From assembly GCF_001673635.1 (NCBI RefSeq), contig NZ_LZMH01000010.1, forward strand, positions 1 through 64,000: a DNA stretch of 64,000 nt, in the 5' to 3' direction. This DNA is from Mycobacterium asiaticum (GTDB lineage: Bacteria; Actinomycetota; Actinomycetes; Mycobacteriales; Mycobacteriaceae). How positions within the stretch are numbered: position 1 is the first letter of the stretch; each line of letters begins with the position of its first letter. The notes under the pieces are model-generated. The model ran no database searches, was not told the origin of the DNA, and worked only from the letters and a program-made list of their open reading frames with translations. Made by a program: the position numbers and the translations under genes. Positions 53,781-62,117 of the stretch are shown in pieces.

Positions 53781-54856
53781 CCATGACCGCACTGGGCCTG
53801 CCCACAGTGCCGGGTCCGCGTTCAAGTGGGTCGGCGCAGGGTGCCCCCGCGGAAGGCCCGTTGATAGATACCTACGGCCGGGTCGCGACCGATCTGCGGG
53901 TGTCCCTCACCGACCGCTGCAATCTGCGGTGCACGTACTGCATGCCCGAGCAGGGTCTGGATTGGTTGCCCGGCGACGAGCTGCTCACCCCCGAGGAACT
54001 GACCCGGCTGATGCGCATCGCTGTGACCCGGCTGGGCGTCACCAGCGTGCGGTTCACCGGCGGTGAGCCGCTACTGGTGCGCCACCTCGAAGAGGTCATT
54101 GCCGGAGCCGCGAGCCTGGATCCCCGCCCGGAGATCTCCCTGACCACCAACGGGGTGGGGCTTGCGCGACGTGCGGCGGCATTGGCCGCGTCCGGTCTGG
54201 ACCGGGTCAACGTGTCGCTGGACAGCATCAACCCCGACCACTTCGCCGCCATCACCCGCCGCAATCGCCTCGACGACGTGCTGGCGGGGCTGACGGCCGC
54301 CAGGGCGGCCGGCCTCGGACCGGTCAAGGTGAACGCGGTGCTGGACCCCGCCACCGGCCGCGAGGACGTCGTCGAACTATTGCGGTACTGCCTCGAGCTG
54401 GGCTATCAGTTGCGCGTCATCGAGCAGATGCCGCTCGACGCCGGTCATCAGTGGCGCCGTGGTGCCGGGCTGAGCGCCGACGATGTCCTAGCAGCCTTGC
54501 GACCGCATTTCCGGCTCCGGCCCGACCCGGCGCCGCGGGGTTCGGCGCCCGCCGAGCTGTGGCTGGTCGACACTGGCCCGAACACCCCGTCCGGAAAGTT
54601 CGGCGTCATCGCCTCGGTGTCGCACGCGTTCTGTTCGGCTTGTGACCGCACCCGGCTGACCGCCGACGGACAGATTCGCAGCTGCCTGTTCGCCACCGAA
54701 GAGACCGACCTCCGCGGGCTGCTGCGCGGCGGCGCCGACGATCACGCTATCGAGGCGACTTGGCGCGCGGCGATGTGGGGAAAGCCCGCCGGCCACGGCA
54801 TCAACGACCCCGACTTCGTTCAGCCCGACCGACCGATGAGTGCGATCGGTGGCTGA
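53777..54856 (+). CDS. moaA2: GTP 3',8-cyclase MoaA2 (molybdenum cofactor biosynthesis)
   Basis: The 359-residue radical SAM protein carries the first 4Fe-4S motif CNLRCTYC (Cys48, Cys52, Cys55) and the SAM-binding GGEPLL. The C-terminal second cluster motif is FCSACDRTRLTADGQIRSC. It converts GTP to 3',8-cyclo-GTP, the first step of molybdopterin synthesis, followed by MoaC2 encoded 3 kb away. It has the full length of MoaA and a Gly-Gly C terminus (MSAIGG), needed for activity in characterized MoaA proteins. It overlaps yccF by four bases and moaD2 by up to 17. Confidence 0.97.
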   Translation: MTMTALGLPTVPGPRSSGSAQGAPAEGPLIDTYGRVATDLRVSLTDRCNLRCTYCMPEQGLDWLPGDELLTPEELTRLMRIAVTRLGVTSVRFTGGEPLLVRHLEEVIAGAASLDPRPEISLTTNGVGLARRAAALAASGLDRVNVSLDSINPDHFAAITRRNRLDDVLAGLTAARAAGLGPVKVNAVLDPATGREDVVELLRYCLELGYQLRVIEQMPLDAGHQWRRGAGLSADDVLAALRPHFRLRPDPAPRGSAPAELWLVDTGPNTPSGKFGVIASVSHAFCSACDRTRLTADGQIRSCLFATEETDLRGLLRGGADDHAIEATWRAAMWGKPAGHGINDPDFVQPDRPMSAIGG

Positions 54857-55124
54857 GACATTGGGCGCGGATCAGATCGCGGTGACCGTTCGCTATTTCG
54901 CGGCTGCCCGCGCGGCGGCAGGTATCGAGTCGGAAACGCTGGCGTTGCGGACAGGTACCACGGTGGCCGAGTTGATTAAGGAACTTGCGAATCGGGGTAC
55001 TCCGCTCGCGACGGTGTTGGGCCGCTGCTCGTATCTCCTGGACGGAATTGCCGTTCGAGATGAGACGTCGACGTTATCCGCCGGAAACACGGTTGACGTA
55101 CTTCCGCCCTTCGCCGGCGGTTAA
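54840..55124 (+). CDS. moaD2: Molybdopterin synthase small subunit MoaD2
   Basis: The protein of about 94 residues has a ubiquitin-like fold (IAVTVRYFAAARAAAGIESE) and ends with the essential Gly-Gly (VLPPFAGG), which carries the thiocarboxylate that donates sulfur to precursor Z. The GTG at 54840 overlaps the end of moaA2; a second GTG at 54849 would give 91 residues and is equally plausible. It works with MoaE2, encoded on the other side of rpfA. Confidence 0.93.
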   Translation: MRSVAETLGADQIAVTVRYFAAARAAAGIESETLALRTGTTVAELIKELANRGTPLATVLGRCSYLLDGIAVRDETSTLSAGNTVDVLPPFAGG

Positions 55125-55127
55125 AAC

Positions 55128-55143
55128 TGTGACATATCTCACG
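55128..55143. promoter_or_regulatory. CRP-type binding site upstream of rpfA
   Basis: TGTGACATATCTCACG fits the CRP consensus TGTGA-N6-TCACA with one mismatch. It begins four bases after the moaD2 stop and 426 bases before the rpfA start. M. tuberculosis rpfA is a reported direct target of CRP (Rv3676), so conservation of this site makes cAMP control of rpfA likely here too. Confidence 0.75.
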
Positions 55144-55159
55144 TAACAGAAAGATAACA
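55143..55159. promoter_or_regulatory. GTAACA-N5-ATAACA direct repeat, possible MtrA site
   Basis: GTAACA (55143-55148) and ATAACA (55154-55159) are direct repeats 11 bases apart, as expected for an OmpR-type dimer. MtrA, which controls peptidoglycan-remodelling genes in actinobacteria, recognises GTAAC/GTCAC-like direct repeats. The site overlaps the end of the CRP site by one base. The assignment rests on motif resemblance only. Confidence 0.4.
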
Positions 55160-55215
55160 ACGCGGCCACGCTCCGATATCGGGTGCTATGAGCTGGGCAA
55201 ACGTCGACTGTTCCT

Positions 55216-55255
55216 GGCGTTTTGCGGGGCGGCTATGACCAAAACGCCCGTTTTT
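55216..55255 (+). terminator. Intrinsic terminator between moaD2 and the rpfA riboswitch
   Basis: GGCGTTTTG (55216-55224) pairs perfectly with CAAAACGCC (55240-55248), and CGTTTTT follows. It is the best-formed terminator with a T tract in the window. It probably ends the yccF-moaA2-moaD2 transcript. If the rpfA transcript starts upstream near the CRP site, it would instead be part of the leader. Confidence 0.7.
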
Positions 55256-55342
55256 CCCAGACGTGACGAGATCGCTTGAACCCGCTAGCGTCTCGGGGGG
55301 TTCGTCAAACCAACCCGAATGACGAGCTCTCCCTTATCTATA

Positions 55343-55529
55343 ACGCGCCTAGCTCCATCCAGTAGGTGAGGGATTCCGACCCGCGGATGGAGGCGGGGGA
55401 CCCACCAGGTCCGCCGAGATCGGACCGGGCCGTAGGGCCCTAGGGGTGAAGCCGACGTTGCGTCAACGGTGACCGATGCGGCCGGGTGACCTCTCCCACC
55501 CGAACCCGACAGCTGACCTCGCAGGCGTG
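55343..55529 (+). ncRNA. ydaO-type cyclic di-AMP riboswitch in the rpfA leader
   Basis: Conserved blocks of the ydaO/yuaA aptamer appear in order: GCGCCTAGCTCC at the 5' end, GGAGGCGGGGGACCCA (55388-55403), TAGGGGTGAAGCC (55441-55453) and CCCGAACCCGACAGCTGACC with TCGCAGGCGT (55499-55528). The 5' CGCCT pairs with 3' AGGCGT as P1, and CTCCATCC pairs with GGATGGAG. This riboswitch class is known upstream of resuscitation-promoting factor genes in actinobacteria. CCTCTC inside the aptamer (55490-55495) can pair with GAGAGG, the rpfA ribosome site (55535-55540), suggesting control of translation. Confidence 0.88.
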
Positions 55530-55553
55530 CACACGAGAGGAATTTCCGAGCGT

Positions 55554-56486
55554 ATGAGTGGACGGCACCGTAAGCCCACTACCTCTAGCGTCAGCGTCGC
55601 CAAAGTCGCCTTCACCGGCGCCGTGCTGGGCGGCGGCAGCATCGCCATGGCCGCCCAGGCAGCAGCCGCGACCGACCAGGAATGGGATCGGGTCGCTGCT
55701 TGCGAGTCCGGCGGCAACTGGTCGATCAACACCGGTAACGGCTTCTACGGCGGCGTCCAGTTCGCGGCCGGCACCTGGGCCTCGCACGGCGGCAGTGAGT
55801 TCGCACCGTCGGCTCAGCTGGCCACCAAGGACCAGCAGATCGCCATCGCCGAGCGCGTGCTGGCCAGCCAGGGCCGCGGCGCCTGGCCGGTGTGTGGCAC
55901 CGGCCTGTCGGCTCCATCGCCCCGCAACGTGCTTCCCCAGCCGGCCGGCCTCGACCAGCCGCTGGACGCCCCTGGCCTGAACGGCGAACTAGCCCCTCCG
56001 CCGGGAGACGTGCCCCCGCCCGCAGAGGCGCCCGCCCCCGAGGTGCAGCTGGCCGGCAACGACCTGCCCGCTCCCGTCCAGGTGACCCCCGCGTCGGTCG
56101 AACTGGCACCGGCCCCGGCCGAACTGCCGCCAGCGCCTGCCGAACTCCCGCCCGCGCCCGCCGAACTCGCGCCGGCTCCCGCCGAGCTGCCGCCCGCGCC
56201 CGCCGAGGAGCTTCCGCCGGCGCCTGCCGAGCTGCCGCCGGCCCCCGAGGAATTCGCACCGGCGCCCGGCGACGTGCCCCCCGCCCCGGAGGTCGCTCCC
56301 CCGGTCATCGAGGCCGGCTTCCAGCCCGCCGAGGTGCCGCCGGCGCCCGCCGAGGCCCCGGCGCCCGTCACGATCCACGAGGTCTCGACCGTCGGCTACA
56401 CCCAGCAGCTGTGGCAGGCGATCGTTGACCAGGGCGTTGCCGGGAACGACGCGCTCGACGCGTTCGCCGCGGGCCCGATCAGCTGA
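55554..56486 (+). CDS. rpfA: Resuscitation-promoting factor RpfA
   Basis: The 310-residue protein starts MSGRHRKPTTSSVSVAKVAF. It has a signal peptide to about residue 39, then the Rpf lysozyme-like domain (40-115: EWDRVAACESGGNWSINTGN, GGVQFAAGTWASHGG) with catalytic Glu51 and the paired Cys50 and Cys114. A Pro/Ala/Glu repeat region (APAELPPAP units) occupies about 140-280. A conserved C terminus (TQQLWQAIVDQGVAGNDALD) closes the protein. It cleaves peptidoglycan to wake dormant cells. M. tuberculosis RpfA is longer (407 residues) because its repeat region is longer. The ATG follows GAGAGGAA and a riboswitch. Confidence 0.96.
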   Translation: MSGRHRKPTTSSVSVAKVAFTGAVLGGGSIAMAAQAAAATDQEWDRVAACESGGNWSINTGNGFYGGVQFAAGTWASHGGSEFAPSAQLATKDQQIAIAERVLASQGRGAWPVCGTGLSAPSPRNVLPQPAGLDQPLDAPGLNGELAPPPGDVPPPAEAPAPEVQLAGNDLPAPVQVTPASVELAPAPAELPPAPAELPPAPAELAPAPAELPPAPAEELPPAPAELPPAPEEFAPAPGDVPPAPEVAPPVIEAGFQPAEVPPAPAEAPAPVTIHEVSTVGYTQQLWQAIVDQGVAGNDALDAFAAGPIS

Positions 56487-56492
56487 GGTGGC

Positions 56493-56517
56493 GGCCTGAG
56501 CCCAGCCGGTTCAGGCC
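56493..56517. terminator. Bidirectional hairpin between rpfA and moaE2
   Basis: GGCCTGA (56493-56499) and TCAGGCC (56511-56517) form a seven-base stem with an 11-base loop in the 24-base gap between these convergent genes. The right arm includes the moaE2 stop codon. No T run is present, so terminator function is tentative. Confidence 0.45.
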
Positions 56518-56936
56518 GAACCCACCCACTCCTCGCCGCCGTCATCGAAGAACTGGTGCTTCCACACCGGTAGTCGTTCCTTGATGGTGTCCACCAGCTC
56601 CGCGCAGGTGCTGAAGGCCGCCTTTCGATGGTCTGCGGCGACCGCGGCCACCAACGCGGCCTCCCCGATGTGCAGCACCCCGATACGGTGGCTGGCCGCG
56701 ACCGCGCGCACACCGCTGGCACGCTCGGCAACGTCGGCGACCACCTCGGCGAACACTTGCTGAGCCGACGGGTGCGCGGAGTACTCGAGCCGCACCACCT
56801 GCCGTCCGTCGTCGTGGTCGCGGATCATGCCGACGAAGCCGACGACGGCACCCGCGGACTGGTGGCCGACCAGGGCCTCATGTTCGGCGAGCGAGATCGG
56901 CTGCTCGGTCACTGCGGCGCGCAGGACCAGCGTCAT
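56511..56936 (-). CDS. moaE2: Molybdopterin synthase large subunit MoaE2
   Basis: The 141-residue protein has [50 protein letters not shown] and the C-terminal [20 protein letters not shown], with the catalytic Lys residues of MoaE. With MoaD2 it converts cyclic pyranopterin to molybdopterin. Its ATG overlaps the mog stop (ATGA), so it is the last gene of the moaC2-mog-moaE2 operon. Confidence 0.95.
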   Translation of the reverse strand: MTLVLRAAVTEQPISLAEHEALVGHQSAGAVVGFVGMIRDHDDGRQVVRLEYSAHPSAQQVFAEVVADVAERASGVRAVAASHRIGVLHIGEAALVAAVAADHRKAAFSTCAELVDTIKERLPVWKHQFFDDGGEEWVGSA

Positions 56937-57412
56937 CGTCGGTGATCTTTGCCGGCGAGCTGATCCAGCGCGTGGTGGAGCACCTCGGCGAGCACCCCGA
57001 GGCCGTCCCGAACGCCGCCGGGTGAACCCGGCAGGTTGATGATCAACGTTTGGCCCGCCACCCCGCACACCCCGCGCGACAACGCGGACGTCGGCACCTT
57101 CGACTCGCCCGCGCGCCGGATGGCATCGGCCAGCCCGGGAATGACGAAATCCAGCACGGCCACAGTCTGTTCCGGGGTGCTGTCGGTGGGCGAGATGCCG
57201 GTGCCGCCGGAGGTGATCACCAACTCGACACCGTCGTCGAGGGCGTCGTTCAACGCCTCGCCGACCGGGTTGCCGTCGGCGACCACCTGAGGCTGAACGG
57301 GCAGAAATCCCTGCTGCTCCAGCCATGCCGCGATGATCGGCCCGGTTTCGTCGGCGTAGGTACCACTGGCGGCTCGGGTGCTGGCGATGATGACCCGCGC
57401 GGTGCGGCTCAC
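56933..57412 (-). CDS. mog: Molybdopterin adenylyltransferase Mog
   Basis: The 159-residue protein corresponds to Rv0865. It has the MoCF-biosynthesis fold with [16 protein letters not shown] and [16 protein letters not shown] motifs that hold Mg-ATP and molybdopterin. It adenylylates molybdopterin before molybdenum insertion. The GTG start at 57412 overlaps the moaC2 stop by four bases (GTGA). Confidence 0.94.
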   Translation of the reverse strand: MSRTARVIIASTRAASGTYADETGPIIAAWLEQQGFLPVQPQVVADGNPVGEALNDALDDGVELVITSGGTGISPTDSTPEQTVAVLDFVIPGLADAIRRAGESKVPTSALSRGVCGVAGQTLIINLPGSPGGVRDGLGVLAEVLHHALDQLAGKDHRR

Positions 57413-57912
57413 GGCCGCGCCCAGCTTCCGCTGCGGCCGCCTTCTTTGCGGAGCACCCGGATTTCGTCGATACGCGCGGCCGGGTCGACCGCCTTGATCA
57501 TGTCGTACAGGGTCAGGGCCGCCACACTCACCGCGGTCAACGCCTCCATCTCCACCCCCGTTCGGTCGGTGCTGCGCACCATAGCAGTGATGTCGATCTC
57601 CGCTTTGCCGACGGTGAAATCTACATCTACACCGGTGAGGGCCAGCTGATGGCACAAGGGGATCAGGTCACTGGTGCGCTTGGCGGCCAGAATGCCCGCT
57701 ACCCGGGCGGTGGCCAGCGCATCGCCCTTGGGCAGACCACCACTGGAGATCAGGCCCACCACCTCCGCAGAGGTGCGCAAGACCCCGGCCGCCACGGCGG
57801 TACGTCGCGTCGTTCCCTTTTCGGTGACGTCGACCATGTGCGCTGCCCCTCGCTCGTCGAGGTGAGACAGCGCGTTCACCGGGGCTTCAGACGGCCCCGC
57901 CGCCCCGGACAT
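57409..57912 (-). CDS. moaC2: Cyclic pyranopterin monophosphate synthase MoaC2
   Basis: The 167-residue protein has the MoaC core: [39 protein letters not shown] and [20 protein letters not shown] then LYDMIKAVD. These include the active-site Lys, His and Asp residues. It converts MoaA's cyclo-GTP to cyclic pyranopterin monophosphate. A short N-terminal extension ([17 protein letters not shown]) precedes the fold. It is the first Moco gene on this strand, after the small Rv0863-like gene. Confidence 0.95.
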   Translation of the reverse strand: MSGAAGPSEAPVNALSHLDERGAAHMVDVTEKGTTRRTAVAAGVLRTSAEVVGLISSGGLPKGDALATARVAGILAAKRTSDLIPLCHQLALTGVDVDFTVGKAEIDITAMVRSTDRTGVEMEALTAVSVAALTLYDMIKAVDPAARIDEIRVLRKEGGRSGSWARP

Positions 57913-57921
57913 GCCGATGAC

Positions 57922-58116
57922 CTACCAGGTCGCGTCGGTCACCGGATGGACATAGGGCAGCTCGTCGACGGGCACCGGGAACACCACTTCACCAAAGGGT
58001 GAGAGCGCACCGGTGCGGTCTGTGACGAGTTCGCTCACCGCGTGGTCGTCCGGGTCGGTGGTCGGCCAGCCGTTGTCCACGTACTTTGCTTTGCCTCTGT
58101 CAGCCACGCGCTCCAT
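57922..58116 (-). CDS. Small conserved protein (Rv0863-like)
   Basis: The 64-residue soluble protein [20 protein letters not shown] has no recognisable domain. Rv0863 occupies the same place upstream of moaC2 in M. tuberculosis. It ends nine bases before moaC2 and is probably co-transcribed with the Moco genes. The ATG at 58116 is chosen; a GTG four codons later is possible. Confidence 0.8.
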   Translation of the reverse strand: MERVADRGKAKYVDNGWPTTDPDDHAVSELVTDRTGALSPFGEVVFPVPVDELPYVHPVTDATW

Positions 58117-58179
58117 TCTGACAGGTCGTCGCACCGTCTGCGGCGGAAGGCTGCCCCTCGCGCCTAGGCTTGATCAGCA

Positions 58180-60435
58180 ATGACCGAACATTCCCCGGAT
58201 ATTCCGCTGGGGTCCTGGCTGGCCGACTTGCCCGACGAGCGGCTGATCCTGCTGCTGGAGCTGCGACCGGACCTCGCTCAGCCGCCGCCCGGCAGCATCG
58301 CGGCGCTGGCCGCGCGCGCTCAGGCGCGTCAGTCGGTCAAGGCTGCCACCGACGATCTCGATTTCCTGCGGCTGGCTGTGCTCGACGCGCTACTGGTTCT
58401 GCAGGCCGACGCCGAACCGGTGCCGGTCTCGAAGTTGCTGACGTTGCTCGGGGATCACGCAGCCGAAGACGACGTGGCCGCGGCGCTGGACGACCTTCGG
58501 GACCGTGCGCTGGCGTGGGGCGAGAACACCGTGCGCGTGGCCGCCGACGCGGGTACGGCCCTGCCGTGGCACCCCGGCCAGGTCACGCTCGAGGACCGCA
58601 CCCATACCGGGGATGAGATCGCCGCCCTGATCGCATCGGTCGACGATGCGCAACGCGAGGTCCTCGAGAAGCTGCTCGAAGGGTCGCCGATGGGACGCAC
58701 CCGCGATGCGGCGCCTGGGGCTCCGCCGGACCGGCCGGTACCCCGGTTGCTGGCGACGGGCCTGCTGCGACGCATCGATGCCGAGACGGTGATCCTGCCG
58801 CGCCACGTGGCGCAGGTGTTGCGCGGTGAGAGTCCGGGCCCGATGCGGCTCACCCAGCCAGACCCGACCGTCTCGAAAACCAAAGTCGCCGACGTCGACG
58901 CGGCGGCCGCCGGAGCGGTCATCGATCTGCTGCGCGAGGTCGACGTGCTGCTCGAAAACCTGGGTACCGCACCGGTTGCCGAGCTGCGCAGCGGCGGCTT
59001 GGGGGTTCGCGATCTCAAACGACTCGCGAAGACGACCGGAATCGACGAGCCACGCCTCGGGCTGGTGCTGGAACTCTCGGCCGCGGCGGGACTGATCGCC
59101 AGCGGCCTCCCGGACCCCGAACCCTCGCACGGTGACGGGCCGTACTGGGCGCCGACGACCACGGCCGACCGGTTCACCACGCTCGGCGCCGCCGACCGCT
59201 GGTACCTGCTGGCCAGCACCTGGCTGGAGCTGCCGGGCCGGCCCGCGCTGATCGGAAGCAGAGGCCCCGACGCCAAACCGTATGGCGCCCTGTCGGATTC
59301 GCTGTTCTCCACCGCCGCACCGTTGGACCGGCGGCTGTTGCTGGGCATGCTGGCCGCACTGCCGCCGGGCGCCGGGGTCGACGCGAACAGCGCGTCGGCA
59401 GCTTTGATCTGGCGCCGCCCGCGCTGGGCCCGTCGGCTGCAGCCCGACCCGATGGCCGATCTGCTCGCCGAAAGCCACGCGCTGGGCCTGGTGGGGCGCG
59501 GAGCGATCAGCACGCCCGGTCGCGCCCTGCTCGCAGACGACGCCAATCCCGGTGCCGTCGTCGACGCGATGACGCGTGCGTTGCCCGAACCGATCGACCA
59601 CTTCCTGGTCCAAGCCGACCTCACCGTTGTGGTGCCGGGGCCGCTGGAGCGTGACCTCGCCGATGAATTGGCAGCCGTCGCCACCGTCGAATCCGCCGGC
59701 GCGGCAATGGTTTACCGGGTCAGCGAGCAGTCGATCCGGCATGCACTCGACATCGGCAAGACCCGCGATTGGATGCACGCGTTCTTTGCCCATCACTCGA
59801 AAACTCCAGTGCCGCAAGGACTCACCTACCTGATTGACGACGTGGCCCGCCGCCACGGCCAGCTGCGCATCGGCATGGCCGCATCGTTTGTGCGCTGTGA
59901 GGATCCGGCGCTGCTGGCTCAGGCGATAGCGGCACCGGCGGCCGAAGGGCTGCATTTGCGGGCGCTGGCGCCGACCGTGGCGGTCTCGCCGGCCCCGATC
60001 GCCGATGTATTGGTGGCGTTGCGTTCGGCGGGGTTCGCGCCCGCCGCCGAGGATTCCACCGGAGCGATCGTGGACATGCGCAGCCGCGGCGCCCGGGTGC
60101 CCGTGCCTCAGCAACGCCGGCCGTACCGGCCCGCGCAGCGGCCCAGCGCCGAGACGCTGCACGCCGTGGTCGCGGTGTTGCGCAAGGTGACCGCGGCGCC
60201 GTTCGGGAATAACCGCGTGGACCCGGCGGTTGCAATGTCGTTGCTGCAGCGAGCCGCCCAGGACCAGGAGACGGTGCTGATCGGATATCTGGACGCCGCG
60301 GGGGTGGCCACCCAGCGGGTGGTGGCTCCAGTCGTCGTCAAGGGCGGTCAGCTGGTGGCGTTTGATTCGGCTTCGGGGCGGATGCGTGATTTCGCGATCC
60401 ACCGCATCACGTCGGTAATGGCGGCCGAGGACTAG
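58180..60435 (+). CDS. Helicase-associated (Helicase_C_3-type) protein, Rv0862c-like, XPB partner candidate
   Basis: The 751-residue protein matches Rv0862c. The region around residues 430-600 (EPIDHFLVQADLTVVVPGPL to HGQLRIGMAASFVRCED) resembles the XPB/Ssl2-type helicase_C_3 domain but lacks Walker motifs. The C terminus (ETVLIGYLDAAGVATQRVVA, HRITSVMAAED) resembles a WYL-like beta barrel. It is therefore not a helicase itself. It ends 16 bases before the XPB gene on the same strand, so a regulatory or clamp partnership with XPB is inferred. Confidence 0.87.
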   Translation: MTEHSPDIPLGSWLADLPDERLILLLELRPDLAQPPPGSIAALAARAQARQSVKAATDDLDFLRLAVLDALLVLQADAEPVPVSKLLTLLGDHAAEDDVAAALDDLRDRALAWGENTVRVAADAGTALPWHPGQVTLEDRTHTGDEIAALIASVDDAQREVLEKLLEGSPMGRTRDAAPGAPPDRPVPRLLATGLLRRIDAETVILPRHVAQVLRGESPGPMRLTQPDPTVSKTKVADVDAAAAGAVIDLLREVDVLLENLGTAPVAELRSGGLGVRDLKRLAKTTGIDEPRLGLVLELSAAAGLIASGLPDPEPSHGDGPYWAPTTTADRFTTLGAADRWYLLASTWLELPGRPALIGSRGPDAKPYGALSDSLFSTAAPLDRRLLLGMLAALPPGAGVDANSASAALIWRRPRWARRLQPDPMADLLAESHALGLVGRGAISTPGRALLADDANPGAVVDAMTRALPEPIDHFLVQADLTVVVPGPLERDLADELAAVATVESAGAAMVYRVSEQSIRHALDIGKTRDWMHAFFAHHSKTPVPQGLTYLIDDVARRHGQLRIGMAASFVRCEDPALLAQAIAAPAAEGLHLRALAPTVAVSPAPIADVLVALRSAGFAPAAEDSTGAIVDMRSRGARVPVPQQRRPYRPAQRPSAETLHAVVAVLRKVTAAPFGNNRVDPAVAMSLLQRAAQDQETVLIGYLDAAGVATQRVVAPVVVKGGQLVAFDSASGRMRDFAIHRITSVMAAED

Positions 60436-60451
60436 TGGAGAGGAGTTGCAG

Positions 60452-62101
60452 GTGCCTGACGGGCCGTTGATCGTGCAGTCGGACAAGACCGTGCTGCTCG
60501 AGGTGGACCATGAACTGGCCGGTGCCGCGCGCGCCGCCATCGCGCCGTTCGCCGAGCTGGAGCGCGCGCCCGAGCATGTCCACACCTACCGCATCACGCC
60601 GCTGGCGCTGTGGAATGCGCGCGCCGCGGGCCACGACGCCGAACAGGTTGTGGACGCGCTGGTCAGCTTCTCCCGCTACGCTGTCCCGCAGCCGTTGCTG
60701 GTCGACATCGTCGACACCATGGCCCGTTACGGCCGCCTGCAATTGGTCAAGCATCCCGCGCACGGGCTGACATTGGTGAGCCTGGACCGCGCGGTGCTCG
60801 AGGAAGTGCTGCGCAACAAGAAGATCGCTCCGATGCTGGGTGCCCGCATTGACGACGACACCGTCGTGGTCCATCCCAGCGAGCGGGGCCGGGTCAAGCA
60901 GATGCTGCTCAAAATCAGTTGGCCCGCTGAGGACCTCGCCGGCTACGTGGACGGCGAGGCGCACCCGATCAGTCTGCAGCCCGACGGCTGGGAACTACGC
61001 GACTACCAGCAGCTGGCCACCGAGTCGTTCTGGGCGGGTGGTTCGGGCGTGGTGGTGCTCCCCTGCGGCGCCGGCAAGACGCTGGTCGGCGCGGCCGCGA
61101 TGGCCAAAGCTCAAGCCACCACGCTGATCCTGGTCACCAACATCGTCGCCGCGCGGCAGTGGAAGCGTGAACTGGTGGCGCGTACTTCGCTGACCGAGGA
61201 CGAGATCGGCGAATACTCCGGAGAGCGCAAGGAGATTCGACCCGTCACCATCTCGACGTACCAGATGGTCACTCGGCGCACCAAGGGCGAATACCGCCAC
61301 CTGGAGCTCTTCGACAGCCGCGACTGGGGCCTGATCATCTACGACGAGGTTCACCTGTTGCCGGCGCCGGTGTTCCGGATGACCGCCGACCTGCAATCCA
61401 AACGGCGACTTGGGCTGACCGCCACGCTGATCCGCGAAGACGGCCGCGAGGGCGACGTCTTTTCGTTGATCGGACCGAAACGCTATGACGCGCCGTGGAA
61501 GGACATCGAGGCGCAGGGCTGGATCGCCCCGGCCGAGTGTGTGGAAGTACGCGTCACGATGACCGACAACGAGCGGATGATGTACGCCACCGCCGAGCCG
61601 GAGGAACGCTACCGGCTGTGCTCGACCGTGCACACCAAAATCGCTGTGGTCAAATCGATTCTGAAGAATCACCCGGGTGAACAGACGTTGGTGATCGGCG
61701 CGTACCTCGACCAGCTCGACGAGCTCGGCGCCGAGCTGGACGCGCCGGTGATTCAGGGCGCCACCAAGACCAAGGAACGCGAAGCGCTGTTCGATGCCTT
61801 CCGTCGGGGTGAGATCTCCACCCTGGTGGTCTCGAAGGTGGCCAACTTCTCCATTGACCTTCCGGAAGCCTCTGTAGCAGTTCAGGTTTCAGGAACCTTC
61901 GGCTCCCGGCAGGAGGAGGCCCAGCGGTTGGGCCGGCTATTGCGGCCCAAAGCCGACGGTGGCGGCGCCATCTTCTATTCGGTGGTGGCGCGCGACAGCC
62001 TCGACGCCGAATACGCCGCGCACCGCCAGCGCTTCCTCGCCGAACAAGGCTACGGTTACATCATCCGCGACGCCGACGACCTACTGGGCCCGGCCATCTG
62101 A
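60452..62101 (+). CDS. xpb: XPB/Rad25-type DNA helicase (Rv0861c, ercc3)
   Basis: The 549-residue protein is almost identical to M. tuberculosis XPB. An N-terminal damage-recognition-like domain (1-180) is followed by the helicase core: LRDYQ, Walker A LPCGAGKT (about 200), IYDEVHLL (DEVH box, about 295), LTATLIRED, and motif VI EAQRLGRLLRP. It is a 3'-5' ATP-dependent helicase related to the TFIIH subunit and implicated in DNA repair. The GTG at 60452, six bases after GAGAGGAG, gives VPDGPLIVQSDKTVLL as in relatives; an upstream TTG is not needed. Confidence 0.96.
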   Translation: MPDGPLIVQSDKTVLLEVDHELAGAARAAIAPFAELERAPEHVHTYRITPLALWNARAAGHDAEQVVDALVSFSRYAVPQPLLVDIVDTMARYGRLQLVKHPAHGLTLVSLDRAVLEEVLRNKKIAPMLGARIDDDTVVVHPSERGRVKQMLLKISWPAEDLAGYVDGEAHPISLQPDGWELRDYQQLATESFWAGGSGVVVLPCGAGKTLVGAAAMAKAQATTLILVTNIVAARQWKRELVARTSLTEDEIGEYSGERKEIRPVTISTYQMVTRRTKGEYRHLELFDSRDWGLIIYDEVHLLPAPVFRMTADLQSKRRLGLTATLIREDGREGDVFSLIGPKRYDAPWKDIEAQGWIAPAECVEVRVTMTDNERMMYATAEPEERYRLCSTVHTKIAVVKSILKNHPGEQTLVIGAYLDQLDELGAELDAPVIQGATKTKEREALFDAFRRGEISTLVVSKVANFSIDLPEASVAVQVSGTFGSRQEEAQRLGRLLRPKADGGGAIFYSVVARDSLDAEYAAHRQRFLAEQGYGYIIRDADDLLGPAI

Positions 62102-62117
62102 TTGTGGCGAGCAGGAA

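Noticed and set aside
58390..60585. 731-residue open frame opposite the Rv0862c-like gene
   Set aside because: The forward protein is conserved and well formed; the reverse frame has shadow composition rich in Arg, Gln and Gly, caused by high GC at third positions.
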